Shown piece after piece: positions 48,105 through 57,834 of a stretch of 64,000 bases of DNA. Position numbers and translations under genes: made by a program. Below the pieces are notes generated by a model. That model did not search any database, was not told the DNA's origin, and saw nothing but the letters and a program-made list of their open reading frames with translations. Every line of letters begins with the position of its first letter. Positions within the stretch are counted from its first letter, which is position 1. Origin of the DNA: Siphonodentalium dalli. Its lineage: Eukaryota > Mollusca > Scaphopoda > Gadilida > Siphonodentaliidae. Where the stretch lies: contig CP136064.1 of the NCBI GenBank assembly GCA_032622095.1, positions 148,794,819 through 148,858,818 on the forward strand. Reading direction: 5' to 3'.

Positions 48105-48212
48105 GTTTTCGGGAAGCAGATTGTTAAAGCAGTAGTCTCTAATGGCTTTCTAATCAAAATGCATCAGTCAGAAGATGTCAAGTTATATAGCTTCGACTAC
48201 ATTTTAGAGAAT
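48105..48212 (+). pseudogene. Tandem duplicate of the 36-codon DCAF17 exon, donor site lost
   Basis: This 108-bp copy differs from the exon at 47944-48051 at five positions by hand count. Four change an amino acid (I to V, N to K, I to V, T to K) and one is silent. The duplication includes about 25 bp of the downstream intron; the period is 161 bp. The acceptor AAAAG is present but its polypyrimidine tract is poor. The donor GTGAGT has become ATAAGT, so normal GT-AG splicing out of this copy is not possible, and the frame stops seven codons into the intron. It is most likely a dead exon. The low divergence argues for a recent event. An alternative is a terminal exon giving a short isoform. 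Confidence 0.75.
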
Positions 48213-48244
48213 ATAAGTATTTATTTTGTATGTTGATTTTTCAG

Positions 48245-48537
48245 ATATATTGACAATACTACTTCCTTCCTTTAATTTAAATACGCCTAATACCAAAGAG
48301 GTGCATGAGGAACTATATAGAGACAATTGGCATCCCAGTCTCATTGCCATAAAGTATTTAGCCAAAAACAATATGTATGCTAGTCATATGTTCGATGAAA
48401 CATGGCATGATGCTGAGATAGACCACCAGAAAAGAAGGCAATATTTCGGAAATGATCGTCGTGCTCGATATGTGAGTCAACACACGGTCATCAGTAATAA
48501 GTATCAACAGACGGAAGGACAGCTTTGTGACCAATGA
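48245..48537 (+). other. Open frame of unknown function after the duplicated exon
   Basis: A frame of nearly 100 codons begins just after the acceptor-like TGTTGATTTTTCAG and ends with TGA at 48535-48537. It has no ATG near its start. Segments read EVHEELYRDNWHPSLIAIKY and QKRRQYFGNDRRARYVS. The composition looks protein-like (Trp, His, acidic and basic clusters), but I do not recognise it. Its phase does not fit splicing from the preceding DCAF17 exon (which ends in phase 0 and would give a stop in the second full codon). It could be the end of a LINE C ORF1 or a processed gene fragment. Confidence 0.3.
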
Positions 48538-48929
48538 CTATTCCAAAGGGACAGACATTGAGACTTGATCAGCTGTCTTCGTTAAGAGGTGACAATTGAT
48601 GGAATCAGAACGATAAACAGGCATGTTAGAAAGGTTTCGGTATTGCACCGAAAGTTTAATTAACATATTTCCTACAAAATTGATGTTGAAATTTAATTTA
48701 GTATGCATATATGTGGTGTACACAGCATACATATAATATGTATGGTACAACGTACTGTATATTTACAGACTAAGTATTATAATAAGTCTGTTAATTATCT
48801 AGTTGTATATAGTATGGTACATGTATATGGTGTACAGTACAGTACGCTCCAAGTTTTCTCCAGTGACTCCAGTCAATACATATATTTGAAATAACTATGA
48901 ATTGTACCAATATTATACATGCAGAAGAT

Positions 48930-50870
48930 ATATGTTATATGACTTGAATGCCCAAGGTCTTGTAAACAAAATTGACGATTCCAAATTCACGAAAATTTCC
49001 GATCGATATGAATTTCTAACTATCACTGAATCATGTCATCGGGAATCTGATACAAACCGTTTACCTAGTTATAATTGTGTCGATTTATACCAGAAACACG
49101 ACAGACAACGATAGAGGGGGGGAATTGCATTTTATTTAAATTGTAAATATTCTAGTTTGATTCAGCGTATCCATAAATATTAGCGATGTCGCTTTGTGGT
49201 AGAGTTCGATGGTGAAGTCATCAATCAAGATATCAGTATCATTTTTGTATCAGTGTATATCCCACCACAAACATCAATGTACTGAAAAAGTCAATTGAAC
49301 TACGATATCATTTTCCGCAATATTGAAACAGAACTTCGTAAATATGGCTCAAATTCGTTGATAATTATAGGAGGAGATTTCAATTCCAGAACTGGTCGAA
49401 GGCAGTACTGTGTCGCATTTGATGATGATAGATATATTTCTGTATCTGAGAAGTATACTATTGACTCTAGTGCTCGGATCTCAATGAATTTAGTTATGGA
49501 TGTTCATTACTATGAGGACATTAAATAGAGGGTTCTTTCGTTTTGTTCGGATTTTCCATTCTCGAGTTATTGATCTTTGTTTATCTGGAAATGTTTGCTT
49601 TTTGGTCCGTCTGGTGTCTGTTCATGTCGTAACTTCAACAGTTGTGCTGGGATCTCAATGAAATTTGGTATGAATGTTCACTACTATGAGGACAGTAAAT
49701 AGAGGGTTCTTTCTTTTTTTGCGGATTTTCATTCTTGAGTTATTTATCTTTGTTTATCTGGAAATGTATCATTTTTTGTCCGTCTGTTCTCTGTTCGTGT
49801 CATAACTTGAACAGTAGTGCTCGTTTGACAGTTTACGCAGGTAAAACGAAATGCATGGTGGTCCGACAAAGGAAATCTTAATCATTGCCGGAATTCAGTA
49901 TTGGTTCGATATATTTGGAGTTGGTGAATGAATATTACTTACCTCGGGCTAAAATTTTCATCCACTGGAGAAACCTTGAAATGTCAAGATCATCTAAGTG
50001 GAAAGGCATCAAAAGCGATGTTCTTCTTAACTCAATCTCTTGGGTCAAAAATGCAATTATCTACACCAACAAAATGTAAACTATTCGACTAATTAATAAA
50101 GCCTATATCTTGTTGTATGGAAGTGAAATTTGGGAGTGAAATTTAGCAAATCTGCACAGTGATAACTTACAGTTTAAGTGCAAAAATGTATTAGGTGTAA
50201 ACTGAAAGGCATCTAACCACCCAACTTGGGACATTGCCTGTCATACATGAAACATTGATTCGTGTGTTAGGATATATGAAAAAAGTATCGAAAACAGAGC
50301 CTGGGAGTCTATTACATGATTGCTGTATTGAAGATCAAGCGATTACATCTAAGCCGGGTTGAAAGTCTTTATTTCTAAATTACGGGATAGACATTTCAAA
50401 CACAGATAAATCGAAAGAATTTCCAGAGAAATAGCTATCGAAAAAGTTGGAGGCTGAACATATTGACCGCTTTGTGGATGCTTTGTTCGATGACCATAAA
50501 TCACTAGGCGGTAACAAATTACGCACGTATAGACTTTTCAAGATTAGGTATAAATTAGAGCTATATCTGTTGGAGTGCAAGTCAGTTGAAGCAAGGTCGC
50601 ATTTCACCAGATTAAAAGTGAGCAATCATAAACTTGAGATAGAGAAAGGAAGGCACAAACAGCTTCCAATAACAGTCCAAGATAGAATAAGTGTGCAGTG
50701 AACAACGAAGCAGGTTGAAAGTGAATATCATTTTGTGATGAAATGTGCCGCATACCAAGATTTACGTGAAATTATTTTACTCAATTAGCCAATTCATTTC
50801 CTAAGTTTTTAGATCTTTCGGATTTTGAAAAATTCTTATTCATAAAAGGAAACTATTAATATAATATGTG
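48930..50870 (+). pseudogene. LINE C relic: endonuclease start and RT C-terminus with the middle replaced
   Basis: 48935-49455 contains endonuclease-like motifs on the + strand: LNAQGLVNK, FLTITES, RGG(I)AFYL, FVSVYIPPQTS and LIIIGGDFNSRTG. From 49460 a tandem repeat intervenes. From 49825 the C-terminal RT part follows: VYAGKTKCMVVRQRK, ILLYGSEIWE, FKCKNVLGV, then HKSLGGNKLRTYRLFKIRY and a KHKQLPITVQDR-like block ending in a conserved EYHFVMKCAAYQDLREI. Many stops and frameshifts. The catalytic RT core is absent. A third LINE family, with C-terminal words closest to L2/CR1-like elements. Confidence 0.65.
49456..49825 (+). repeat. Tandem repeat, ~180-bp unit, two copies, inside LINE C
   Basis: Units hold CTCAATGAAATTTGGTATGA, ATGTTCACTACTATGAGGAC, AGAGGGTTCTTTC, TTGAGTTAT(T)ATCTTTG and GTCCGTCTGNTNTCTGTTC. 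The starts are near 49475 and 49655, with a partial third after 49810. The repeat replaces the RT core of the LINE. Confidence 0.75.
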
Positions 50871-51025
50871 ACATGATCCAGGCCTTCTTTGCCAAAAGAG
50901 TAACTTACAGCTATTAAAATAAGTAAAAGCAACAATCGATAGCGACAATATTGCAGATATATACAATCATTTCTTATGTACAAGTATATAATAATTATAT
51001 ATTTGTGTAATGTTCATATAACTTA
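50871..51025. other. AT-rich intronic sequence
   Basis: Nothing recognised. Confidence 0.4.
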
Positions 51026-51027
51026 TG

Positions 51028-51870
51028 TAATTATACTTCCATATTTTAATATCGAAGTATATTGTTATTCAAATTTTTATTTTTATTTTTCATTATTTAT
51101 TCCTCTTAATATATTTTGTAACCCTTATATCTCTGAAAGTTTAAAAGGTAGAACATTGAAATTTGGTAGGTATATGCATTTTGCTTACATGTAACTTACA
51201 TGGAATCGAAACATTTAGGTTTGTGTCCCAACTTGATTTCCAGAGTTATGGCCCTTAAACAAAAAAAATGGAAAAAGTTTGTGCCCAGATCTTCTTTTAT
51301 ACGAAGCTAAACAGCTGAATTCGGTTCTCGCAATCGTGTTAACCAACGAAAGGGTAAGAATCGGGGAAATTTTCACCAAGGTCAGAACACAATTTGTCGA
51401 CCTGGGGAGGGGTGCAAAATTTGGCAATTTTTTTCTTGTCACAGATTCCAACATTTTTACTGTCTTGTATCTATACGATATACTGATGCTACTCGTGAAA
51501 GAATTTTGTAAATCGATTGAGAAATTTCCAAGTTATAACAAATCGAAAAATGTACTAATAAAGTCCATGTGTAGAAAGTGCTTGTGCCCAGATCTTCTCC
51601 TAGACGAAGCGCAACAACTGGATTTGGTCTATGTGAGCGTCTTAAACATAGACAGAAGATGAAACCACGAAATTTTGACAAAGGTCCGCTCAAATTTTTC
51701 CGGGCTAGGGGAGGGGCAAAATTTGTCAATTTTTTTTTTGCCTCCGATTTGAACCAAAATGGTTGTGAAGTATCTATAAAATGTACTGAGTGTTATTATA
51801 AGTGAATTTTATGAATCGGTTGAAAAATGTAGAAATTGTGGCCCCTTCCTTTTGTTCAAGTTTACAGAAA
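51028..51870 (+). mobile_element. TACTTCCATATT-headed tandem element, copy 1 (empty site for the TTAA MITE)
   Basis: The opening ATACTTCCATATTTTAATAT with its inverse arm forms a hairpin. TTAA at 51106-51109 matches the insertion site of the MITE in copy 2. Then follow CATTGAAATTTGGTAGGTAT and two ~310-bp units each starting near TTTGTGCCCAGATCTTCT (51270, 51582). Copy 2 at 52290-53408 shows few differences by eye up to GAAACCACGAAAT. Confidence 0.8.
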
Positions 51871-52285
51871 ATGCACTATGAATTTAAATTCCTTTAACCG
51901 ATCGTCACGTGTTTGGTGTCATTCGATAGGGAATTTCTAGTACTTCTAAACGATTACCCACTTGCCGTATTATGTCGATGGAGGCCAGAGATATTCGAAA
52001 AGTATATACTGAACAACATATATATTGGCATACATAGTAGAATATCGCCACAATACCTTACCAGAACCCTGCTAACTATTAAAGGGGCATCAAGTACGAA
52101 CACAATGACGCAAAAATTAGCTCGATATCTCGAAAATTGGCAGATATATGGCGACTTTTCTATCCGCGTCACCAAATTTCGATGCATGGGTGGGGGTCAC
52201 ACCAGAACGTTCCAACTGAACACAGAAATGTCAATAAACCATACTATCACCATTCCAATCAATTCCGCGCGATTCAGTGCACGAT
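51871..52285. other. Unassigned sequence between the two element copies
   Basis: Open on the + strand for 132 codons (51913-52311) with no recognised motif. 52160-52185 has CCGCGTCACCAAATTTCGAT, another CAAATTTC word. Confidence 0.35.
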
Positions 52286-52287
52286 TC

Positions 52288-53408
52288 CCTTATTATACTT
52301 CCATATTTTAATATGGAAGTATATTGTTATTCAAATTTTTATTTTTATTTTTCATTATTTATTCCTCTTAAAGGTACTCAACCCGATAAAACTCCTCTCA
52401 ATTACTATTTCAATGGCTTCGGGGGTCAAAAATATTTGATTCGAGTCGAGGAAGTCACCCATCAAAGCTCAGATTTGTTAGATATCGATTTTAGAAATCT
52501 ATTATTTTTCATTATCGGGAATACTATCTGGCCCAGAACTCAGTAAAAATTGCGTTAAAATTACCACTTGATTTTAGAGTTATTCATCCTTGTCTGTTTG
52601 AATAGATTTTGAGTACACATCCAGAGCAGATTACGGCAGTTATTAGTACTAATCTCGAGAACATAACAAATTTGAAAAATCAATATCTAATAACTCTGAG
52701 CTTTGTTTGATGGGTTCCTCGACTCGAATCAAATATTTTTTACCCCCAAAGCCAAAGAAATAGTAATATAGGACCCTCTGATCGGATTGTTGTTGTTGGA
52801 ATCTGTTGAGATGGGGACCCTCTTTACGGGTTGAGTACCTTTAATATATTTTGTAACCCTTATATCTCTGAAAATTTAAAAGGTAGAACATTGAAATTTG
52901 GTAGGTATATGCATCTTGCCAAGTTACATGGAATCGAAACATTTAGGTTTGTGTCCCAACTTGATTTCCAGAGTTATGGCCCTTAAACAAACAAAAATGG
53001 AAAAAGTTTGTGCCCAGATCTTCTTTTATTCGAAGCTAAACAGCTGAATTCGGTTCTCGCAATCGTGTTAGCCAACGAAAGGGTAAGAATCGGGGAAATT
53101 TTCACCAAGGTCAGAACACAATTTATCGACCTGGGGAGGGGTGCAAAATTTGGCAATTTTTTTCTTGTCACCGATTCCAACCATTTTTACTGTCTTGTAT
53201 CTATACGATATACTGATGCTACTCGTGAAAGAATTTTGTAAATCGATTGAGAAATTTCCAAGTTATAACAAATCGAAAAATGTACTAATAAAGTCAATGT
53301 GTAGAAAGTGCTTGTGCCCAGATCTTCTCCTAGACGAAGCGCAACAACTGGATTTGGTCTATGTGAGCGTCTTAAACATAGACAGAAGACGAAACCACGA
53401 AATGCGAA
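52288..53408 (+). mobile_element. TACTTCCATATT-headed tandem element, copy 2, carrying a MITE
   Basis: Same as copy 1 from the opening hairpin (here the perfect ATACTTCCATATT/AATATGGAAGTAT) to GAAACCACGAAAT, but interrupted at TTAA by the MITE at 52372-52840. After 53408 the two copies diverge completely. Confidence 0.8.
52372..52840. mobile_element. 469-bp palindromic MITE with TTAA target duplication
   Basis: The ends AGGTACTCAACCCG are perfect inverted copies, and similarity continues inward for about 200 bp per arm (for example AATATTTGATTCGAGTCGAG in both arms). TTAA lies at 52368-52371 and 52841-52844, as in piggyBac-type elements. The uninterrupted paralogous site at 51106-51109 confirms the borders. 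Confidence 0.88.
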
Positions 53409-55843
53409 TTTCAAAAATTGCATCAATGACCACTGGCGATATATTTCAACATCCATTCCTGTTCGGCGCACTGCGTTAATTGTTATGTTGGCTAACGGGT
53501 AATCACTCAAAACATTGTCGGCTGTCTGTCTTGTCAATCGGTCGTCATTCTGCGGTTTTATCAAGATGTGGCTGGAAAATGACATATGTTGAGTCCAAAA
53601 ATGGGCAAAATTTGTTAGTTTTAAATTAGTAGTTCGTTTTGTTTTCTTTTTTTTTAAAACGCCCATTTTTTACCAAAAAAAATTCTCGACTTTGACACTT
53701 GAGAATTAACAAAACTGTGGTGTCCGTCATATAATGTTATCACACTTCTCCGCATGGACCACATTTTCATAAAGCACAATCCGTCTTATGCGCGGACTTT
53801 CGCTTGCAGTTCTCAATTGAATTGAAACTATTTTCTATCCGTGCACATGCCCGTAAACCATTTTAATATATGGTATATTTAAATTGAATGAATGCGAGTC
53901 AGCGTATCCCGTCCGACACCCCAACCTTGCCACCCCTAAGTCGCTAATTTTGGTATCATAATTTCCGAACGTAACTATCTAAGGTTTGGTATTAAATTCC
54001 CATCTGGTATATAGCATACGTTTGCTGAATTTAGATCTGACCATTTAAAAACTCTCTCTTTATCATCTGTATGTGTAACAAGTGAAAATGTATGACTTTA
54101 TTGCCCGTTTGTTAACTTCGCTGATTCCATATTTTGCATTAATTGGACGAGACGCAATGTTAAGTGTTATAACTTAGGAAGAGTCCGACAACGACGTCGT
54201 ACGTTCGTCCGTTAATCCGAAAATAAACACAAATATGTCTTAAAGCGCCGACTAATTCAACACCTGTGTGTATTCAAGAATATGAATCACACCAAAATTA
54301 AGCGAATTGTATATGGAATGTGTAGGTATAAGCTGCCATGTATATATCATTCCCAGAATGCTACCATATCATGACAATCTACTAGTTAAAATAAAACACC
54401 TTCAACTGTTGGGAACATCGCTATATATCCAACCGAGCAAAGAGAGTTTAATGTCATCATACGCTATGCGAAATCGCTATTTCGCTGTTGCGAAATGGGT
54501 GATTGTTCTATGTAGCATAATTACATTGAACGACATATTTAATTATGTTTGTGTGTGAATAACGATTGTTAACTTGTGAAGACTTGCAATAACATATTAA
54601 ATGGTAAAATACGCGGGTTCATATCCGTATATTCACAAGAATATCCGTCTATTTTACAAGCTTGACATGCCATGTTTGTTTATGGTATACTACCGTTCCA
54701 ACACATCGGCTATTTATCATTTTGCTGGAAACTGTATGTTCACTTTGGTGCTATTATATGCACAGAAAAAGGCACCATTACTCGGGAAAGCAACCTACTG
54801 AAATGCATGTATATGTACGCGAATCATGTTGCGTTCTCACATAATGCAGTTATCCCAAATCCGCGCTCTTTAAAATAGAATTGGCTGCATGGCTGGCCTA
54901 CTTCTGATGGCACAGTGTGTTACGCACCTGCCCAACTAAGTCACTTTGAACCCAAACTGTATACAAAATTCGCACAAGCTGTGGAAAAGTTCGCGATCTT
55001 TGACAGTCAGTACAATCAGTATAAACGTTTGTAATGAAATAACGTGTCTTGACAGCATTACATGTTATGCTATATTGATATGTTTCTGAATTATATTTAA
55101 TGCTTGATTCCTGATACACATATATAGTGACATTTCAGTGATCTTTCTATAACGTTCCCGAGCATGATAGAACTTCAAATAAAACATATTCGCCTTTGTC
55201 CCATTCTGGTGATTTGGGCTCGTGTTTAGCATGTTACTAATTTTATAATAAGACGTAATCAAGACATGTGTTATCAGTTGTGTGAGTGATTGCCATTCGC
55301 GCATAATTATTTCATAAATAAATATATCCGCTGCACGTAGATATAACTGTCACTTATATTACTGGCCGTTGAAATCACTGACCCGACAAACTGATAAACC
55401 AAGACTTAACACTTGACAAATTACAGATCGGCATTGATTTAAAACTTCGCACTTCATTGTGGGCAGACTATAACTATCCGTATCATTCACGAGAATATAC
55501 CATCCCATTGCAGTTATAATTTTTAACATCTCAAGTCTTTAATTATGGAATATGGAGATAGACACATGCGTGTATGTGGAACCCGTGCATGTTCTTTATT
55601 CCCGTTGCCAATTAAGTATACACATGTGTGTATCTATACTAATAAAACCGAACTGTGTGTGTGTGTTCATTTGTTTGTCGGTCTGATCTGCTATTGGTGA
55701 CCAACTGGTTTGATCATGACAAACAAAAATTGGAACACACAGTGAATTGTCACGTGGAGTGTCATGGGATATGTACATTTGACGTCATGTGATTTAATTT
55801 GGAATCCTTGAATAATTTAGTAACATTTTTACATCTATATCTA
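53409..55843. other. Intronic sequence, nothing firmly recognised
   Basis: 55633-55680 opens TATACTAATAAAACCG followed by a GTGTGTGTG run and may be an element end. Short open frames throughout have no motifs. Confidence 0.45.
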
Positions 55844-56013
55844 CAGTGTGCCCTAAGTAATCGACTCCTTAAACATAGCAGAATTATGGGTAACATTTCA
55901 GGATTTAGTGGGAAATATAGCCAGCTGACATTCATCCGAAAGCTTTCCTGAATCCCGAAAAGTTACCCATAATTCTGCTGTGTTTAAGGGGTCGATTACA
56001 TAGGGCATTACTG
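55844..56013. mobile_element. Mariner-type MITE copy 2, 170 bp, AT-rich, borders confirmed by an empty site
   Basis: The ends CAGTGTGCCCTAAG and CAGTAATGCCCTATG (complement) are flanked by TA (55842-55843 and 56014-56015). The arms are almost fully self-complementary through AGCAGAATTATGGGTAAC. The host repeat recurs uninterrupted at 57834-57855 (ATCTATATCTATATTTGCGA), which is the empty site and proves TA duplication. Confidence 0.88.
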
Positions 56014-56340
56014 TATATTTGCGAATTTCTGTCTGTCTGCCTGTGTCTGTATTCTATAAAAATTACAGGAGACCATCTAGATGATACCAAAGGGGTCTAC
56101 TAGGGGTAAATTTTTACGAGAAATATAATTTCAAAAGTAGCCTCATTCTTCATCTTTTATTTTTGCGAACTGATGTGTTTATGATGTTCATGTATCATAA
56201 TATAAGGTCTGAAGTATACAAGGTTGTAACTAAATAAATACTTCAATATTTGTGGAACGGATTAATCGAGATAAACAAAATTATGATCGAAAAGATGAGC
56301 CACTACTTATATTCCATGACTTTTTAAAGTTATAGATATA
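56014..56340 (+). repeat. Dispersed repeat copy, related to 57843-57970 and 60545-60725
   Basis: 56016-56145 matches 57846-57960 (GACCATCTAGATGATACCAA, AGGGGT, CTACTAGGGGTAA). 56150-56338 matches 60545-60725 (CTTTTATTTTTGCGAACT, ATAAATACTTC, GGAACNGATTAATCG). Together they suggest one long element whose middle is the array at 58000-59900. Confidence 0.7.
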
Positions 56341-56695
56341 GTTATAATTATTGTGGTTATGGTTACGGCTAGAGTATGGTTATGCTTATAGAAACATTTA
56401 GTTTTGGGACATGGTACGGGTTGCCGATAGGTATGGTTATGATTAAGGTTTGGGTTCTGGGAAAGGTAATGATTGAGAGGGGATTTGGATAGGAATATAT
56501 ATGATAATTATATGGAAGTATCAAACTTCCAAATGGAAATTTAAAATTTCTAGTTATCATTGTCATTGTGCAACTGCCCAGGTGTATTTCAATAAACATC
56601 TTGTATCTTGTATTATTGAAATGATAAATTCCTTGTCTATAGGGAGAAGGTGATTTTCATTTATGATGCTAAATTATTCAGTTCTTCTGTTTTAG

Positions 56696-56795
56696 TTCCA
56701 AGAGTTTGATATTGATATTGGAGACAATCTACCTGGGACAAACAACAGATGTGGCAGCTTTCCAACTGGATTTCCAGTTAACATCAAGATTACAG
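56696..56795 (+). CDS. DCAF17: DCAF17 ortholog, exon 5, last visible in the window
   Basis: The acceptor is TTCTGTTTTAG and the donor is CAG|GTTTGT. It encodes FQEFDIDIGDN, LPGTNNRCGSFPTGFPVNIK and IT, then one base of the next codon. Vertebrate DCAF17 has a LDLG, GTTG and PFGIPCNIKIT arrangement here, so the order and the NIKIT end fit well. The expected continuation (a PPLLFEV block and a GG-PWHYI block) was looked for by eye from 56796 to 64000 and not seen, so the next exon is probably beyond the window, after an intron of at least 7.2 kb. Confidence 0.88.
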
Positions 56796-57830
56796 GTTTG
56801 TGAAAATGAATTAGTTTATTGTTGTATGTATGCAGTGATAACTGATTATCTAAATTAGTTGATTGGTTTGGAAGAATCTCTCAAGAAATTCTTGGGCCAC
56901 CAATGAATATATTAGAATAGTAATTGTTGTGCTGAATTGAATATTCATTTGGACTACCAGTATTCCAATTGAAAATCATAGTTGAATATTACTTGCCATT
57001 GAAATCAGAGCTTGCATAGAGGAATATCTTTTTAATGTATGCCGAAAACTTTCGGTATCCGCCCATAACAATAGTTTTCTCTTTGTTGTGTCTTCCCTAA
57101 CAAATTCATGATTTCAACAAATTTTTTATCAAAATCACCTTCAATTGCAGCTGTCCAGTTATTTGAAATGAAACTCTCAATTCAGATACTAAATCGTTTC
57201 TCTGTCATGCCTCATAAGGTACTGGGACAACCAGAATATAACATTTCGTTGCCAGTTTATTAAGTAGCATGTTTAATAATGAAGTGAGTCAAAATTTGCT
57301 ACCTTTTCGGAACAGCAGAGAATAATGTTCGGAATATATGTGACAAATCAACATTTTACCAAATTTTGTTGCCATTTTGCAAGCCATCTTGAGTAATTTT
57401 GTCTAAAACCCCTCAGTGTGACACATTTAACACATATCAAAACAATAAACACCTTTGATACCAAAGATAGTTCCACTTTACTTTGTAAAAAATGGTTCAA
57501 ACCTGAACAGTGATTTTTTGTCGATTTTGATGTCAAGTTTGTGACAGAAAAATTTGGATAATTCTGGTAATTTCAGTGGTTAAAATAGTAACAATTAACC
57601 AAGGGGCATCAGAAATGTTAGTATTCAATGAATATAGACAGAATAGTCAATTGTGTGCATCAAACACAACTTGTAAGAGGTTGCATGACACACTGGGAGA
57701 ATATTTACCACTTTCCATATTTTGGCTGCCATTTTGAGCCAAAGTGACAATTTTGGTACCATTGAGTTGAAATATCCATTAAAAATAGAATGCATCACTT
57801 ACCTTGCACAGTTCTTCCCATTTCTTGATG
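56796..57830. other. Start of the intron after the last visible exon
   Basis: No repeat that I could match elsewhere and no further exon. Confidence 0.45.
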
Positions 57831-57834
57831 AAAT

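Larger units (their letters stand above)
680..56795 (+). other. DCAF17: DCAF17-like gene, partial, five exons joined across 56 kb
   Basis: Joining 680-818, 29452-29588, 47146-47314, 47944-48051 and 56696-56795 gives 653 nt. One base completes an upstream codon, 217 codons stay open, and one base is left over. All junctions are GT-AG and the phases agree (0, 2, 0, 0). The product matches, in order, the N-terminal third of vertebrate DCAF17 as I know it: a GRIYF(D/E)NYRRC start, a KIE(D/N)AL block, SLI-T--NWL, FR-LSW, AR-AG, LYSF and a final NIKIT. DCAF17 is a nuclear substrate receptor of the DDB1-CUL4 ubiquitin ligase; loss in humans causes Woodhouse-Sakati syndrome. The first exon(s) and the C-terminal part are outside the window. 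No other gene was found in the introns apart from transposon genes. Confidence 0.88.

Noticed and set aside
48213-48245. AG acceptor TTTTTCAG at 48244 as the true acceptor following the DCAF17 exon
   Set aside because: Splicing the phase-0 exon there gives TGA as the third codon; the exon at 56696 continues the family sequence correctly.
51913-52311. 132-codon open frame on the + strand
   Set aside because: No recognisable domain, overlaps the start of a repeat copy, and a second frame overlaps on the other strand.
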